Source of the DNA: Hyphomicrobiales bacterium
GTDB lineage: Bacteria; Pseudomonadota; Alphaproteobacteria; Rhizobiales; Rhizobiaceae
Assembly: GCA_900473185.1 (NCBI GenBank)
Contig: UCKU01000012.1
Coordinates: 86,579 to 150,578 of the forward strand
DNA: 64,000 nt
Direction: 5' to 3'
A program made the position numbers and the translations under genes. Below are positions 27,717 to 35,972 of this stretch, piece after piece (within the stretch, counting starts at the first letter, position 1; each line of letters starts with the position of its first letter). The notes under the pieces were generated by a model, which had not been told where the DNA came from, ran no database searches, and saw only the letters and a program-made list of their open reading frames with translations.

Positions 27717-27872
27717 AGGTCGGGCCTCTATGCGACCTCAGCTTTTAACGGCATACATCGGCGATCAGACGATAGCGGGCTGGTCGAGTGCATCATTTGC
27801 CCGCACGATATTCAGCCAGTGCGCGTTGAACTTTTGACGGCCGCGGACGCTTGATCGCAAGCGTTCGTTTTG
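27713..27872 (+). terminator. Terminator region of the fucoside operon
   Basis: Two hairpins are visible. ATAGAGG/CCTCTAT (27713-27731) spans the GH95 stop codon. ACGCTTG/CAAGCGT (27847-27864, four-base loop) is followed by TCGTTTTG, a plausible rho-independent terminator on the plus strand. Confidence 0.55.
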
Positions 27873-27895
27873 CCGCTGTCCTTGCTCTTCCCGTC

Positions 27896-29509
27896 TTAAG
27901 ACTGATCTCCCTCTGAATATTGTGCTGGTGTAGGCCATATGACTGCGAATGATGGATCAAAGGCATCGATCCGGCCGGTTTCTTGCCAAGCGCCGACGCA
28001 ATAGTTGGATGGCGCAAACAGACTGCGCGATTTATCCGGCAACTCGATCGAGAAGGCGACCGCCGGCGGAGCCTTGGTTATCTTCAATCCGGATGGCAGA
28101 CCGATGGTCTGATCCTGGAATTGGACGTCCGCGTACCTGGCATTTTTGCCGATATCATAATGCGCCTGCCGCAATCGGTCGGGAAAATCCCCGTGCGAGA
28201 TCACATCGCCGTCAAAGACGATGCCAAGAGATCTCCAGGAACGTGTAAAGCAGCTCTCCTCAAAGCGGAGCAGGTCATCCAGATCGGTCGAGGGATCGGA
28301 ATTGAAGCTCCAGCCTGATCCGAAGGGAGAACAAGCCTCCCACTTGAACTTATCGGCGTCAGTCGCATAGCCAATAAGGTTGTTGCGATGCTCCAGCTTC
28401 GCAAATCTCTTCTTCTTGGCAATCGGCGCGCGAAGGAGCCAGGTATTGTTGAAAACGTAGTGCGGTCCATCCGCAATATGCGTATCGGGAAACTTGAAAA
28501 GCACGCCCTTGGCATGCTTGTCGTCTTCGGGTCCGGGAATGTGAACGTTCCAGCCAAGATTACCATAGACATAAAAGTAGCCGGAGCGCTGCATTTCGAA
28601 GGAAAACGGCATGTAGCAATCGACGAATTGGTTCCGGCGGATCGTCCAGTTCCATGCGAAATTCTCGGGCTCGACGGCGTTATCCCTTATCCGCACGAAC
28701 CAATTATCTTCGATGAGAACGTTCCGAGCGAAGGCTTCCTTGGTGGACTCCGATGCCTGATTGAAGAAATGGACGCCATTGAATGCGTCTGTGATGACGT
28801 TGTCGCGGATGATGACATATCCGGCAATGGTCCAGGCGCGGAAGAAGTCGCCGTCATAGGCACGTGCATCGCCGACGGGGTCAACGGGACCATCCTCGTC
28901 GCCCGATCCGTGCACCCGCTTCCAGGGGATATCGCTCCAAAGCCTGCAATCTCCTAGGGATAAATCGGCACGAACATAGCCATCGTCCCGGATCGACAGG
29001 ACGTCGTCTTCACCGTGGCTTTTCGTATCCTGCACCCAGCTGCATTTTTCGATGAGCAGATGACGCGTGTAGGGACCGGCCGCACCGATCGCAATGCACC
29101 CTCCCCTGAAATCGACGCGGCGTATGAAAATGTGTTGGCAGTTGTCGAGGTATATTGCTGTCGGCCAGCAGTTCCTGAAAACCAGTTCGTCGATGATAAC
29201 CCATTGGCAATCACGCAATGTCAAAGCCGCATTATCAGCCATGAAATAGACGCCGGGAAACGAACCCCCTTTCTGGTGAGCGGCGGCCAGTTTGTTCGCA
29301 GTTTGCTGATAGGCGTCGAAGTCCATGTCAGAGCCGAGGATTGCTTCCGGACCGGTGATGTAAATAGGGCGATCCTCGGAGCCTCGTTTACCCGTTATCG
29401 TTATCGGATCGGGATAACGGCCCTTTTTCAGATAGAGCTCGCTACCCGGTCCCAGCCGGTTGAGCTTCCTATGAATATCCTCGGCATTGACCTTTATTTG
29501 CGCTTTCAT
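27896..29509 (-). CDS. Right-handed parallel beta-helix protein
   Basis: 537 residues. The N-terminus (AEDIHRKLNRLGPGSELYLKKGRYPDPITITGKRGSEDRPIYITGPE) resembles chondroitinase-B/alginate-lyase-like beta-helix proteins. Repeated short strand patterns follow (WVIIDELVFRNCWPTAIYLDNCQHIFIRRVDFRG; YVIIRDNVITDAFNGVHFF; NVLIEDNWFVRIRDNAVEPENF). No signal peptide is apparent. It may be a polysaccharide lyase or a carbohydrate-binding protein; no catalytic residues could be assigned. It is transcribed toward the fucoside operon and stands alone. Its base composition is visibly less GC-rich than that of its neighbours. Confidence 0.75.
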   Translation of the reverse strand: MKAQIKVNAEDIHRKLNRLGPGSELYLKKGRYPDPITITGKRGSEDRPIYITGPEAILGSDMDFDAYQQTANKLAAAHQKGGSFPGVYFMADNAALTLRDCQWVIIDELVFRNCWPTAIYLDNCQHIFIRRVDFRGGCIAIGAAGPYTRHLLIEKCSWVQDTKSHGEDDVLSIRDDGYVRADLSLGDCRLWSDIPWKRVHGSGDEDGPVDPVGDARAYDGDFFRAWTIAGYVIIRDNVITDAFNGVHFFNQASESTKEAFARNVLIEDNWFVRIRDNAVEPENFAWNWTIRRNQFVDCYMPFSFEMQRSGYFYVYGNLGWNVHIPGPEDDKHAKGVLFKFPDTHIADGPHYVFNNTWLLRAPIAKKKRFAKLEHRNNLIGYATDADKFKWEACSPFGSGWSFNSDPSTDLDDLLRFEESCFTRSWRSLGIVFDGDVISHGDFPDRLRQAHYDIGKNARYADVQFQDQTIGLPSGLKITKAPPAVAFSIELPDKSRSLFAPSNYCVGAWQETGRIDAFDPSFAVIWPTPAQYSEGDQS

Positions 29510-29673
29510 TCAATGCCGCCCCAACAAAAACACCTCATCGACACTATCGTTTGAGTTGATGTTTTTGCAAGCACCCCCAATGGTATCCGGCACGGTGCGA
29601 GAGCTTCATCTTCAGGCCCTCCGCCCGCAGCTGTGATCTTACCGCATCGTCCCGGATTTCGCCTGCCGCGCGC

Positions 29674-29702
29674 TTGACAAAACCGGACTGCCTGTATTTT
29701 AT
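29674..29702 (+). promoter_or_regulatory. Candidate sigma-70 promoter of the amide operon
   Basis: TTGACA at 29674-29679 is followed after 17 bases by TTTTAT (29697-29702), or after 15 bases by TATTTT. The predicted start near 29708 would begin the leader just before the first hairpin. Confidence 0.5.
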
Positions 29703-29710
29703 TCAAGCCT

Positions 29711-29759
29711 GCGGATTAGGCAGAGAGCGCCTCCGCACTCTTACATGACTTCGATAGTC
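29711..29759 (+). promoter_or_regulatory. Candidate AmiR-responsive leader hairpins
   Basis: GCGG-ATT-AGGC pairs with GCCT-CCGC (29711-29736) around a seven-base loop AGAGAGC with A at position 1 and G at position 4. A smaller stem GACT/AGTC follows at 29747-29759. The arrangement resembles ANTAR target leaders, but the loop is one base longer than the usual six. Confidence 0.45.
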
Positions 29760-29773
29760 GCTGGGCAATTTCG

Positions 29774-29819
29774 CCCCATGATGGCCCCGTCGCAGATGGG
29801 ACGCCCTCATGGGGTTTTT
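29774..29819 (+). terminator. Leader terminator upstream of amiC
   Basis: CCCCATGA (29774-29781) pairs perfectly with TCATGGGG (29807-29814), directly followed by TTTTT. It ends 16 bases before the amiC start. With an ANTAR protein encoded two genes on, this is best read as the site of regulated antitermination. Confidence 0.75.
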
Positions 29820-29835
29820 GGTTTTTGGCTTGCAG

Positions 29836-30969
29836 ATGAATGATGCGTTGAAAATCGGCATTCTTTACTCCACCACCGGCCCTTACGGCTCGATGGGGCG
29901 CGACGCGCGCGACGGCGCGGAATTCGCGATCGCCGAATTCGCCGCAGCGAACGGCCGGCCCGTCGAACCGATCTTTTTCGACCCGCAGGCCGATCTTGCC
30001 GCTTATCTCGAAGGCGCGCGCCATCTGCTGCGTGCCGGCTGCCGCCATATTATCGGCACCATTACCTCGGCCGCCCGCAAGGAAGTCATCCCGCTCATCG
30101 AAAAGCATGACGGGCTTCTCTGGTACATGTGCCCCTACGAGGGTTTCGAGGCGAACGAAAACGTCATCTATGTCGGTGGCTGCCCGAACCAGCATCTGCT
30201 GCCGCTCTTCGAATATCTGATCCCGCGCTACGGCAACCGGCCCTATCTCGTCGGCGCCAACTATGTCTGGGGCTGGGAGATGAACCGGCTCGCCCGCGAA
30301 CTCACCACCAATGCCGGTGGCGAGGTTCTTGGCGAGCGTTACCTGCCGCTCGAGGAAACTGCCGTCGAGCGCATCGTCGCCGATATCGAGCTGCGCCGCC
30401 CGAGCTTCATCCTCAACAATCTTATCGGCCCGTCGAGCTACGCCTTCCATGAGGCGATCGGGCGGCTTGCCGATCGCGACGCAGCCTTCCGGCCCGAGAA
30501 CTGCCCGGTCGTCAGCTGCGACCTGATGGAATGCGAGCTTGACGATATCGCGCCGGGTGCGGCCATCGGCCAGCTCTGCGCAGCCTCCTATTTCGATAGT
30601 GTCGCCACCTCCGAAAATGGCGACTTCAAACAGCGGATCCTCGCTCATTACGGCGCGCCGCGCCGCATCTCCAGCGTCTTTGCCAGTGCCTATACGGCCG
30701 TGCGTCTTTGCGTTGATGCGATCGTGGCTGCCGATGGCGACGAGCCTTCTGCCGTGCGTCGGGAACTCTACAACAAGAACTGGGCAACACCCTTCGGCAT
30801 GCTCAGCATCGACAGGGAAACGAACCACGCCGCCCTGCCCTTTCATCTCGGCCGCATTAATCTCCAGAACGGCTTTGATGTGATCGCCTCGCGTCCGCCG
30901 CTTGCTGCCGATCCCTATCTGACCGGCCGCAACAAACCGGCTTCGCCGAAATTGCGGATTGTATCATGA
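29836..30969 (+). CDS. amiC: AmiC-like amide sensor (periplasmic-binding fold, no signal peptide)
   Basis: 377 residues from the ATG at 29836. An in-frame ATG at 29809 is rejected because it lies inside the terminator stem. The fold is that of Leu/Ile/Val-type binding proteins (KIGILYSTTGPYGSMGRDARDGAEFAI; YVGGCPNQHLLPLFEYL; GANYVWGWEMNRLAREL), without an export signal. AmiC of Pseudomonas is a cytoplasmic sensor that sequesters AmiR until short-chain amides bind. The overlap with the ANTAR gene and the amidase downstream support that role. The Shine-Dalgarno sequence is weak. Confidence 0.88.
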   Translation: MNDALKIGILYSTTGPYGSMGRDARDGAEFAIAEFAAANGRPVEPIFFDPQADLAAYLEGARHLLRAGCRHIIGTITSAARKEVIPLIEKHDGLLWYMCPYEGFEANENVIYVGGCPNQHLLPLFEYLIPRYGNRPYLVGANYVWGWEMNRLARELTTNAGGEVLGERYLPLEETAVERIVADIELRRPSFILNNLIGPSSYAFHEAIGRLADRDAAFRPENCPVVSCDLMECELDDIAPGAAIGQLCAASYFDSVATSENGDFKQRILAHYGAPRRISSVFASAYTAVRLCVDAIVAADGDEPSAVRRELYNKNWATPFGMLSIDRETNHAALPFHLGRINLQNGFDVIASRPPLAADPYLTGRNKPASPKLRIVS

Positions 30970-31547
30970 AGGAAACACCCAATTTCACCGGCTGGCGCGC
31001 CGTGGTCTTGCACCGTGAGGACGGCAATACGGAAAAGCTGATCCGTCAGCTGCGACTTCTCGGCCTTTCGGCAACGCTGCAATGGGCACCTCTTTCGGCC
31101 GCAGGCGTGCCCGACCTCGTCATCGTCGATGCCGACCAGGGCTTTGATGATCTCCTGCCTTGGAGTGGTGCCGCTCCGACATGCCCTGTCGTCGCCCTGC
31201 TCGGCTCGGAAGCGCCGGGCCGTATCGCCTGGGCGCTCGGCCAGGGTGCCGGCGCGATCATTGCCAAGCCGATTGCCGCCTCCGCCGTATATCCGGCCCT
31301 CGTCATGGCCGTCGCCATTCATCAGGAGCGCAAGGGTGTGGCCGAGCGCCTGCAATATCTCGAAGAGCGCGTACGACTGCGCCCGCTCGTCCATGCCGCC
31401 GTCGAAAAGCTGATGAAGGCGCATGGGGTCGATGAGGAACGTGCCTATTCGATCCTGCGCAATTGCGCCATGCGCCGCCGCCTGCCGATGGAACAGATCG
31501 CTGCCTTTATTATCGGCGGCATAGAACCCCTGCCGGAGGCGGGTTGA
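30966..31547 (+). CDS. amiR: AmiR-like ANTAR transcription antiterminator
   Basis: 193 residues, overlapping amiC by four bases (ATGA). The N-terminal receiver-like domain lacks the canonical phosphorylation pattern. A coiled-coil and the ANTAR domain follow from about residue 124 (LQYLEERVRLRPLVHAAVEKLMKAHGVDEERAYSILRNCAMRRR). The known role is to bind leader RNA and permit readthrough when AmiC releases it. The terminator at 29774-29819 is the presumed target. The next gene starts in its stop codon (TGATG). Confidence 0.9.
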   Translation: MKETPNFTGWRAVVLHREDGNTEKLIRQLRLLGLSATLQWAPLSAAGVPDLVIVDADQGFDDLLPWSGAAPTCPVVALLGSEAPGRIAWALGQGAGAIIAKPIAASAVYPALVMAVAIHQERKGVAERLQYLEERVRLRPLVHAAVEKLMKAHGVDEERAYSILRNCAMRRRLPMEQIAAFIIGGIEPLPEAG

Positions 31548-32395
31548 TGCGTGTCATGAAAGCCATTTTGCATCAGCCGACCGCCCTCTTCGGCCTTATC
31601 GTCGTGCTTGTCGTTATCGGCCTGGCCGTGGCCGCTCCCTGGATCGCGCCCTTCAACCCCGATGAGCAGATGTTCGACGGATTGTCGCTCGAAGGTGCGC
31701 CATTGCCGCCTGGTGGCCCCTACCTGCTCGGCACCGATACTCTCGGACGCGATCTCTTTTCGCGCATGCTCTTCGGCGCACGCACTTCGCTCGTCATCGG
31801 CCTCGTCGCCAATGGTATCGCGGTCGCGATCGGCCTCTTCATCGGCATTCTCGCCGGTTACCTGCGCGGCATCGTCGGCAATATCCTGATGCGCTTCACC
31901 GATCTGATGATGGCTTTCCCGGCGCTGCTGCTCGCAATCGTGCTTGCCGCCTTGCTGCGGCCGAGCCTCTGGATCGTCGCCATGGTGATTGCGCTCGTCA
32001 ATTGGGTGCAGGTCGCCCGCATCGTCTATACGGAGACGCGCGGACTGGTGGAGCGCGACTTCATCATGGCCGAGCGCTCGCTGGGGGCCGGCCATATGCG
32101 CGTGCTTTTCCTGCATATCCTGCCGCATCTGGTGCCGACGGCGATCGTGTGGGGCACACTTGGTATCGCCACCACCGTTCTACTGGAAGCGACGCTTTCC
32201 TTCCTCGGCATCGGCGTGCAGCCGCCGCAGCCTTCCTGGGGCAATATCATTTTCGAAAGCCAGAGTTACTTCCAGGCTGCTCCGTGGCTCGTCTTCTTCC
32301 CCGGCGCGATCATCCTGCTGACGGCGCTCTCCTTCAATCTCGTCGGCGATGCGCTGCGCGACATTCTTGATCCGACCCAGCGCGGGAGAGGTTGA
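31547..32395 (+). CDS. Peptide/amide-type ABC transporter permease (DppC/OppC family)
   Basis: 282 residues from the ATG at 31547, after GGAGG. About six membrane segments are present. The N-terminal family motif FGTDTLGRDLFSRMLFGARTSL is seen as LLGTDTLGRDLFSRMLFGARTS, and the EAA-type loop is AERSLGAGHMRVLFLHILPHLVPT. It belongs to the nickel/peptide class of importers. Within an AmiC/AmiR-acetamidase operon it probably imports amides or small peptides. Confidence 0.9.
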   Translation: MRVMKAILHQPTALFGLIVVLVVIGLAVAAPWIAPFNPDEQMFDGLSLEGAPLPPGGPYLLGTDTLGRDLFSRMLFGARTSLVIGLVANGIAVAIGLFIGILAGYLRGIVGNILMRFTDLMMAFPALLLAIVLAALLRPSLWIVAMVIALVNWVQVARIVYTETRGLVERDFIMAERSLGAGHMRVLFLHILPHLVPTAIVWGTLGIATTVLLEATLSFLGIGVQPPQPSWGNIIFESQSYFQAAPWLVFFPGAIILLTALSFNLVGDALRDILDPTQRGRG

Positions 32396-33315
32396 TGGTC
32401 TTCCTCATCCTTCGCCGCCTGGTTCAGGCCGCCCTCATTCTTCTTGGCGTTGCCGCCATCACCTTCGTGCTGCTCTATGCGCTTCCGGCCGACCCGGCGC
32501 GCATGATTGCGGGTCGCAGTGCCACGGCACAGACTGTTGCCAATATCCGACATGAACTCGGCCTCGATCAGCCACTGCTCGTTCAGTTCAGCACCTATTT
32601 GAGCAACCTGCTGCACGGCAATCTCGGCCGCTCCTATGCGCAGAAGACTGAGGTCTGGACACTGATCGCCGCCCGTCTGCCGGCAACACTCGTGCTCATG
32701 TTGGCCGGGATTCTGGTAGAGGTCGCTCTCGGCCTGACGCTTGGCACGATCGCTGCGGTGCGCCGCGGCGGTTTCATCGATCGCCTGGTCATGACGGCTT
32801 CCTTCGTCGGCGTTTCGGCGCCGCAATTCGTCGTCGCGCTTCTTCTTCTTTATGTATTTGCTGTAACGCTCGGATGGCTACCCATGAGCGGCTATGGCAC
32901 GTTCTCCCATGTCGTGCTGCCGGCCTCCACCCTCGGCGTCCTTGGCGCCGGCTGGTATGCACGCATGGTCCGATCGGCGATGATCGATGTGCTCAATCAG
33001 GATTATGTCCGCACGGCCCGGGCCAAGGGCCTGTCCTCGCGTCGCATCATCTTCCGCCACGCCCTGCCGAACGCCATCCTGCCGATCATCGCCATGATCG
33101 GCATCGATATCGGCCAGTTCATGGGTGGCGTCGTCGTCGTCGAGGCCGTCTACGGTTGGCCGGGCATCGGCCAGCTTGCCTGGCAAGCCATCCAGCAAGT
33201 CGACATACCCATCATCATGGGCGTCACGCTGACGTCGGCACTTGCCATCGTCATCGGCAATCTGCTCGCCGATCTCGTGGCGCCGCTCATCGATCCACGC
33301 ATCCGTACACGTTGA
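32395..33315 (+). CDS. Peptide/amide-type ABC transporter permease (DppB/OppB family)
   Basis: 306 residues from the ATG at 32395, overlapping the previous stop. It has the DppB N-terminal signature (FLILRRLVQAALILLGVAAITFVLLYALPADPARMIAGR; ELGLDQPLLVQFSTYL) and the EAA-type loop ARAKGLSSRRIIFRHALPNAILP. It pairs with the DppC-like subunit. The order C before B is reversed from many dpp operons. Confidence 0.9.
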   Translation: MVFLILRRLVQAALILLGVAAITFVLLYALPADPARMIAGRSATAQTVANIRHELGLDQPLLVQFSTYLSNLLHGNLGRSYAQKTEVWTLIAARLPATLVLMLAGILVEVALGLTLGTIAAVRRGGFIDRLVMTASFVGVSAPQFVVALLLLYVFAVTLGWLPMSGYGTFSHVVLPASTLGVLGAGWYARMVRSAMIDVLNQDYVRTARAKGLSSRRIIFRHALPNAILPIIAMIGIDIGQFMGGVVVVEAVYGWPGIGQLAWQAIQQVDIPIIMGVTLTSALAIVIGNLLADLVAPLIDPRIRTR

Positions 33316-33340
33316 CAGCAACCAAAGAAGGGGAACCCGA

Positions 33341-34960
33341 ATGTTCAAACGCTGGCTTCGACACACGACCATGGCAACGATGGTGGCGCTCGCCCCCCTC
33401 ACCGCCAAGGCGCAGGAAACGCCCAAGCAGGGCGGCGATATCGTCGTCACCTATAAGGACGACATTACCACGCTCGATCCGGCCATCGGTTACGACTGGG
33501 TCAACTGGTCGATGATCAAGAGTCTCTATTCGCGCCTGATGGACTACGCGCCCGGCACGCCTAACCCGGTGCCGTCGCTGGCCGAGAGCTTCACCGTCTC
33601 GCCCGATGGCCTCACCTATACGTTCAAGCTGCACAAGGACGTAAAGTTCTCCAACGGCCGCGAAGTCGTCGCTTCCGACGTGAAATATTCGATCGAACGC
33701 GCCGTCAATCCGAAGACGCAAGGCCCGGGCGCCGGCTTCTTCGGTGCTATCCAGGGTTTCGAGGATGAAACCGGCGGCAAGACCGAGACGCTCTCGGGCA
33801 TCGAGACGCCTGACGACAGCACAGTCATCTTCCACCTGTCGCGCCCCGACGCGACCTTCCTGCACGTGCTCGCCATCAACTTCGCATCAGTCGTACCGAA
33901 GGAAGCGGTCGAAGCAGCCGGCGGCGACTTCGGCAAGAAGCCCGTCGGTTCCGGCACCTTCATCCTGAAGGACTGGACGATCGGTCAGCAGCTCGTGTTC
34001 GAGCGCAACAAGGATTATTTCGTCAAGGGCGTGCCCTATATCGACAGCTTCAAGGTCGAAGTTGGCCAGGAGCCGCTGGTTGCGCTGCTGCGCCTGCAGA
34101 AGGGTGAGGTCGATATCGCCGGCGACGGTATCCCGCCGGCGAAATTCCTCGAAATCAAGAACTCTGCCGATGGCGCCCAGATGATCGTCGATGGCGAACA
34201 GCTTCACACCGGCTACATCACACTGAATACCAAGGTGAAGCCGTTCGACAATGTCAAGGTGCGCCAGGCCGTCAACATGGCCGTCAATAAGGAACGCATC
34301 ACCCGTATCCTGAACGGCCGTGCAACGCCCGCCAACCAGCCGCTGCCGCCGCTGATGCCGGGCTATGACAAATCCTTCACGGGCTACGCCTATGACGTTG
34401 CCAAGGCCAAGGCACTGCTTGCCGAAGCGGGCTTCCCTGACGGATTCGAAACGGTGCTCTACTCGACCAATACCGATCCGCAGCCGCGTATCGCCCAGGC
34501 GATCCAGCAGGACCTCGCAGCGATCGGTGTGAAGGCTGAAGTTCGTGCTCTCGCACAGGCCAACGTCATTTCGGCCGGCGGCACGGAAGGCGAAGCGCCG
34601 ATGATCTGGTCTGGCGGCATGGCCTGGATCGCCGACTTCCCGGATCCGTCCAACTTCTACGGCCCGATCCTCGGTTGCGCCGGCGCTGTTCAGGGTGGCT
34701 GGAACTGGTCCTGGTATTGCAATGGTGATCTCGACAAGCGTGCAGTTGCTGCCGACTCCATGTCCGATCCGGCAAAATCTGCCGAGCGTACCGCTGCATG
34801 GGGCAAGGTCTTCACCGACATCATGGCCGATGCGCCGTGGGTTCCCGTCATCAACGAGCGCCGTGTCGTCGCGAAGTCGCTGCGCATGGGCGGTGCCGAC
34901 AATATCTACATCGACCCGACCCGCGTCATCAATTACGACGCGATTTACGTGAAGCAATAA
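33341..34960 (+). CDS. ABC transporter substrate-binding protein (peptide family 5)
   Basis: 539 residues from the ATG at 33341. A Sec signal peptide (FKRWLRHTTMATMVALAPLTAKAQ) precedes a family-5 solute-binding fold (GGDIVVTYKDDITTLDPAIGYDW; YTFKLHKDVKFSNGREVVASDVKYSIERA; VRQAVNMAVNKERI). It should deliver the ligand to the permeases just upstream. It is followed by a strong intra-operon hairpin. Confidence 0.92.
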   Translation: MFKRWLRHTTMATMVALAPLTAKAQETPKQGGDIVVTYKDDITTLDPAIGYDWVNWSMIKSLYSRLMDYAPGTPNPVPSLAESFTVSPDGLTYTFKLHKDVKFSNGREVVASDVKYSIERAVNPKTQGPGAGFFGAIQGFEDETGGKTETLSGIETPDDSTVIFHLSRPDATFLHVLAINFASVVPKEAVEAAGGDFGKKPVGSGTFILKDWTIGQQLVFERNKDYFVKGVPYIDSFKVEVGQEPLVALLRLQKGEVDIAGDGIPPAKFLEIKNSADGAQMIVDGEQLHTGYITLNTKVKPFDNVKVRQAVNMAVNKERITRILNGRATPANQPLPPLMPGYDKSFTGYAYDVAKAKALLAEAGFPDGFETVLYSTNTDPQPRIAQAIQQDLAAIGVKAEVRALAQANVISAGGTEGEAPMIWSGGMAWIADFPDPSNFYGPILGCAGAVQGGWNWSWYCNGDLDKRAVAADSMSDPAKSAERTAAWGKVFTDIMADAPWVPVINERRVVAKSLRMGGADNIYIDPTRVINYDAIYVKQ

Positions 34961-34974
34961 GCCCTAAGGAAACA

Positions 34975-35004
34975 ATGCCTTCCCGGCACAGGCCGGGAAG
35001 GCAT
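34975..35004 (+). other. Intra-operon hairpin after the binding-protein gene
   Basis: A perfect 13-base-pair stem ATGCCTTCCCGGC/GCCGGGAAGGCAT with the four-base loop ACAG. No T-run follows. It is probably an mRNA-stabilising or partially attenuating stem that raises binding-protein expression relative to the genes downstream. Confidence 0.7.
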
Positions 35005-35027
35005 CATAAAATCGAGGGAGACACCTT

Positions 35028-35972
35028 ATGTGCATTGCCTGCACCCACACGATTCACCGCGCCCAGCATAATTTCGGCTGGAACAAGGATTTCGCACCGG
35101 CCGTCGTCACCAAGCCTGGCGAGACCATCCATTTCGAATGCCTGGATTCCTCCGGCGGCCAGCTTGGCAGCGACGCGACGCTCGACACTCTGAACAATCT
35201 GGATTTCGGCAAGATCAACCCGGTTTCCGGCCCGATCTATGTCGAGGGCGCCAAGCCCGGCGATGCGCTGAAAGTGACGCTGCGCAAGTTCATTCCCTCG
35301 GGCACCGGCTGGACAGCCAATATTCCAGGCTTCGGCCTGCTCGCCGACCAGTTCAAGGAACCGGCGCTGCACGTCTGGTCCTATGACGCCAATAGCATGA
35401 CGCCGGCCCTTTACGGCCCCGGCGGCCGCGTGCCGCTGAAGCCCTTTGCCGGCACGATCGGCGTTGCTCCGGCCGAGCCGGGCACGCATTCCGTCGTGCC
35501 GCCGCGTCGCGTCGGCGGCAATATGGATATTCGCGACCTGACCGCTGATGTCACTCTCTACCTGCCGATCGAGGTCGAGGGCGCACTCTTCTCCATCGGC
35601 GACACGCATGCCGCGCAGGGGGATGGAGAAGTCTGCGGCACGGCGATCGAAAGCCAGATGAATGTCGAGGCGACGATCGAACTCGTCAAGGATGCGCGCT
35701 TGCAGACGCCGCGCTTCACGACGACCGAGCCCGTCACCCGACACCTCGACGGTATGGGCTACGAAGTCACCACGGGTATCGGTCCCGACCTGATGACCGG
35801 CGCGCGCGAAAGCGTCATGCGCATGATCGATCTTTTGACCGCCGAGCACGGCATGAGCGCCGTTGATGCCTATCTGCTCTGCTCGGTCTGCGGCGATCTG
35901 CGCATCAGCGAAATCGTCGATATGCCGAATTGGGTCGTCTCCTTCTACTTCCCGAGGATCGTATTCGCGTGA
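35028..35972 (+). CDS. fmdA: Acetamidase/formamidase (FmdA/AmdA family)
   Basis: 314 residues from the ATG at 35028, after GAGGGAG. Characteristic FmdA/AmdA segments are HNFGWNKDFAPAVVTKPGETIHFECLDSS, NPVSGPIYVEGAKPGDAL, PPRRVGGNMDIRDLT and FSIGDTHAAQGDGEVCGTAIE. The family hydrolyses formamide or acetamide to ammonia and the carboxylate. It is the catabolic gene of the AmiC/AmiR operon. It is unrelated in fold to the second formamidase at 44414. Confidence 0.93.
   Translation: MCIACTHTIHRAQHNFGWNKDFAPAVVTKPGETIHFECLDSSGGQLGSDATLDTLNNLDFGKINPVSGPIYVEGAKPGDALKVTLRKFIPSGTGWTANIPGFGLLADQFKEPALHVWSYDANSMTPALYGPGGRVPLKPFAGTIGVAPAEPGTHSVVPPRRVGGNMDIRDLTADVTLYLPIEVEGALFSIGDTHAAQGDGEVCGTAIESQMNVEATIELVKDARLQTPRFTTTEPVTRHLDGMGYEVTTGIGPDLMTGARESVMRMIDLLTAEHGMSAVDAYLLCSVCGDLRISEIVDMPNWVVSFYFPRIVFA

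Larger units (their letters stand above)
29510..29835 (+). promoter_or_regulatory. Leader and promoter region of the amide operon
   Basis: 326 bases between the divergent beta-helix gene and amiC. It contains the promoter, leader hairpin and terminator listed separately below. No small gene is seen. Confidence 0.7.

Noticed and set aside
29809..29835. ATG at 29809 as the amiC start
   Set aside because: It lies inside the 3' arm of the leader terminator and would add a short run with no family match.
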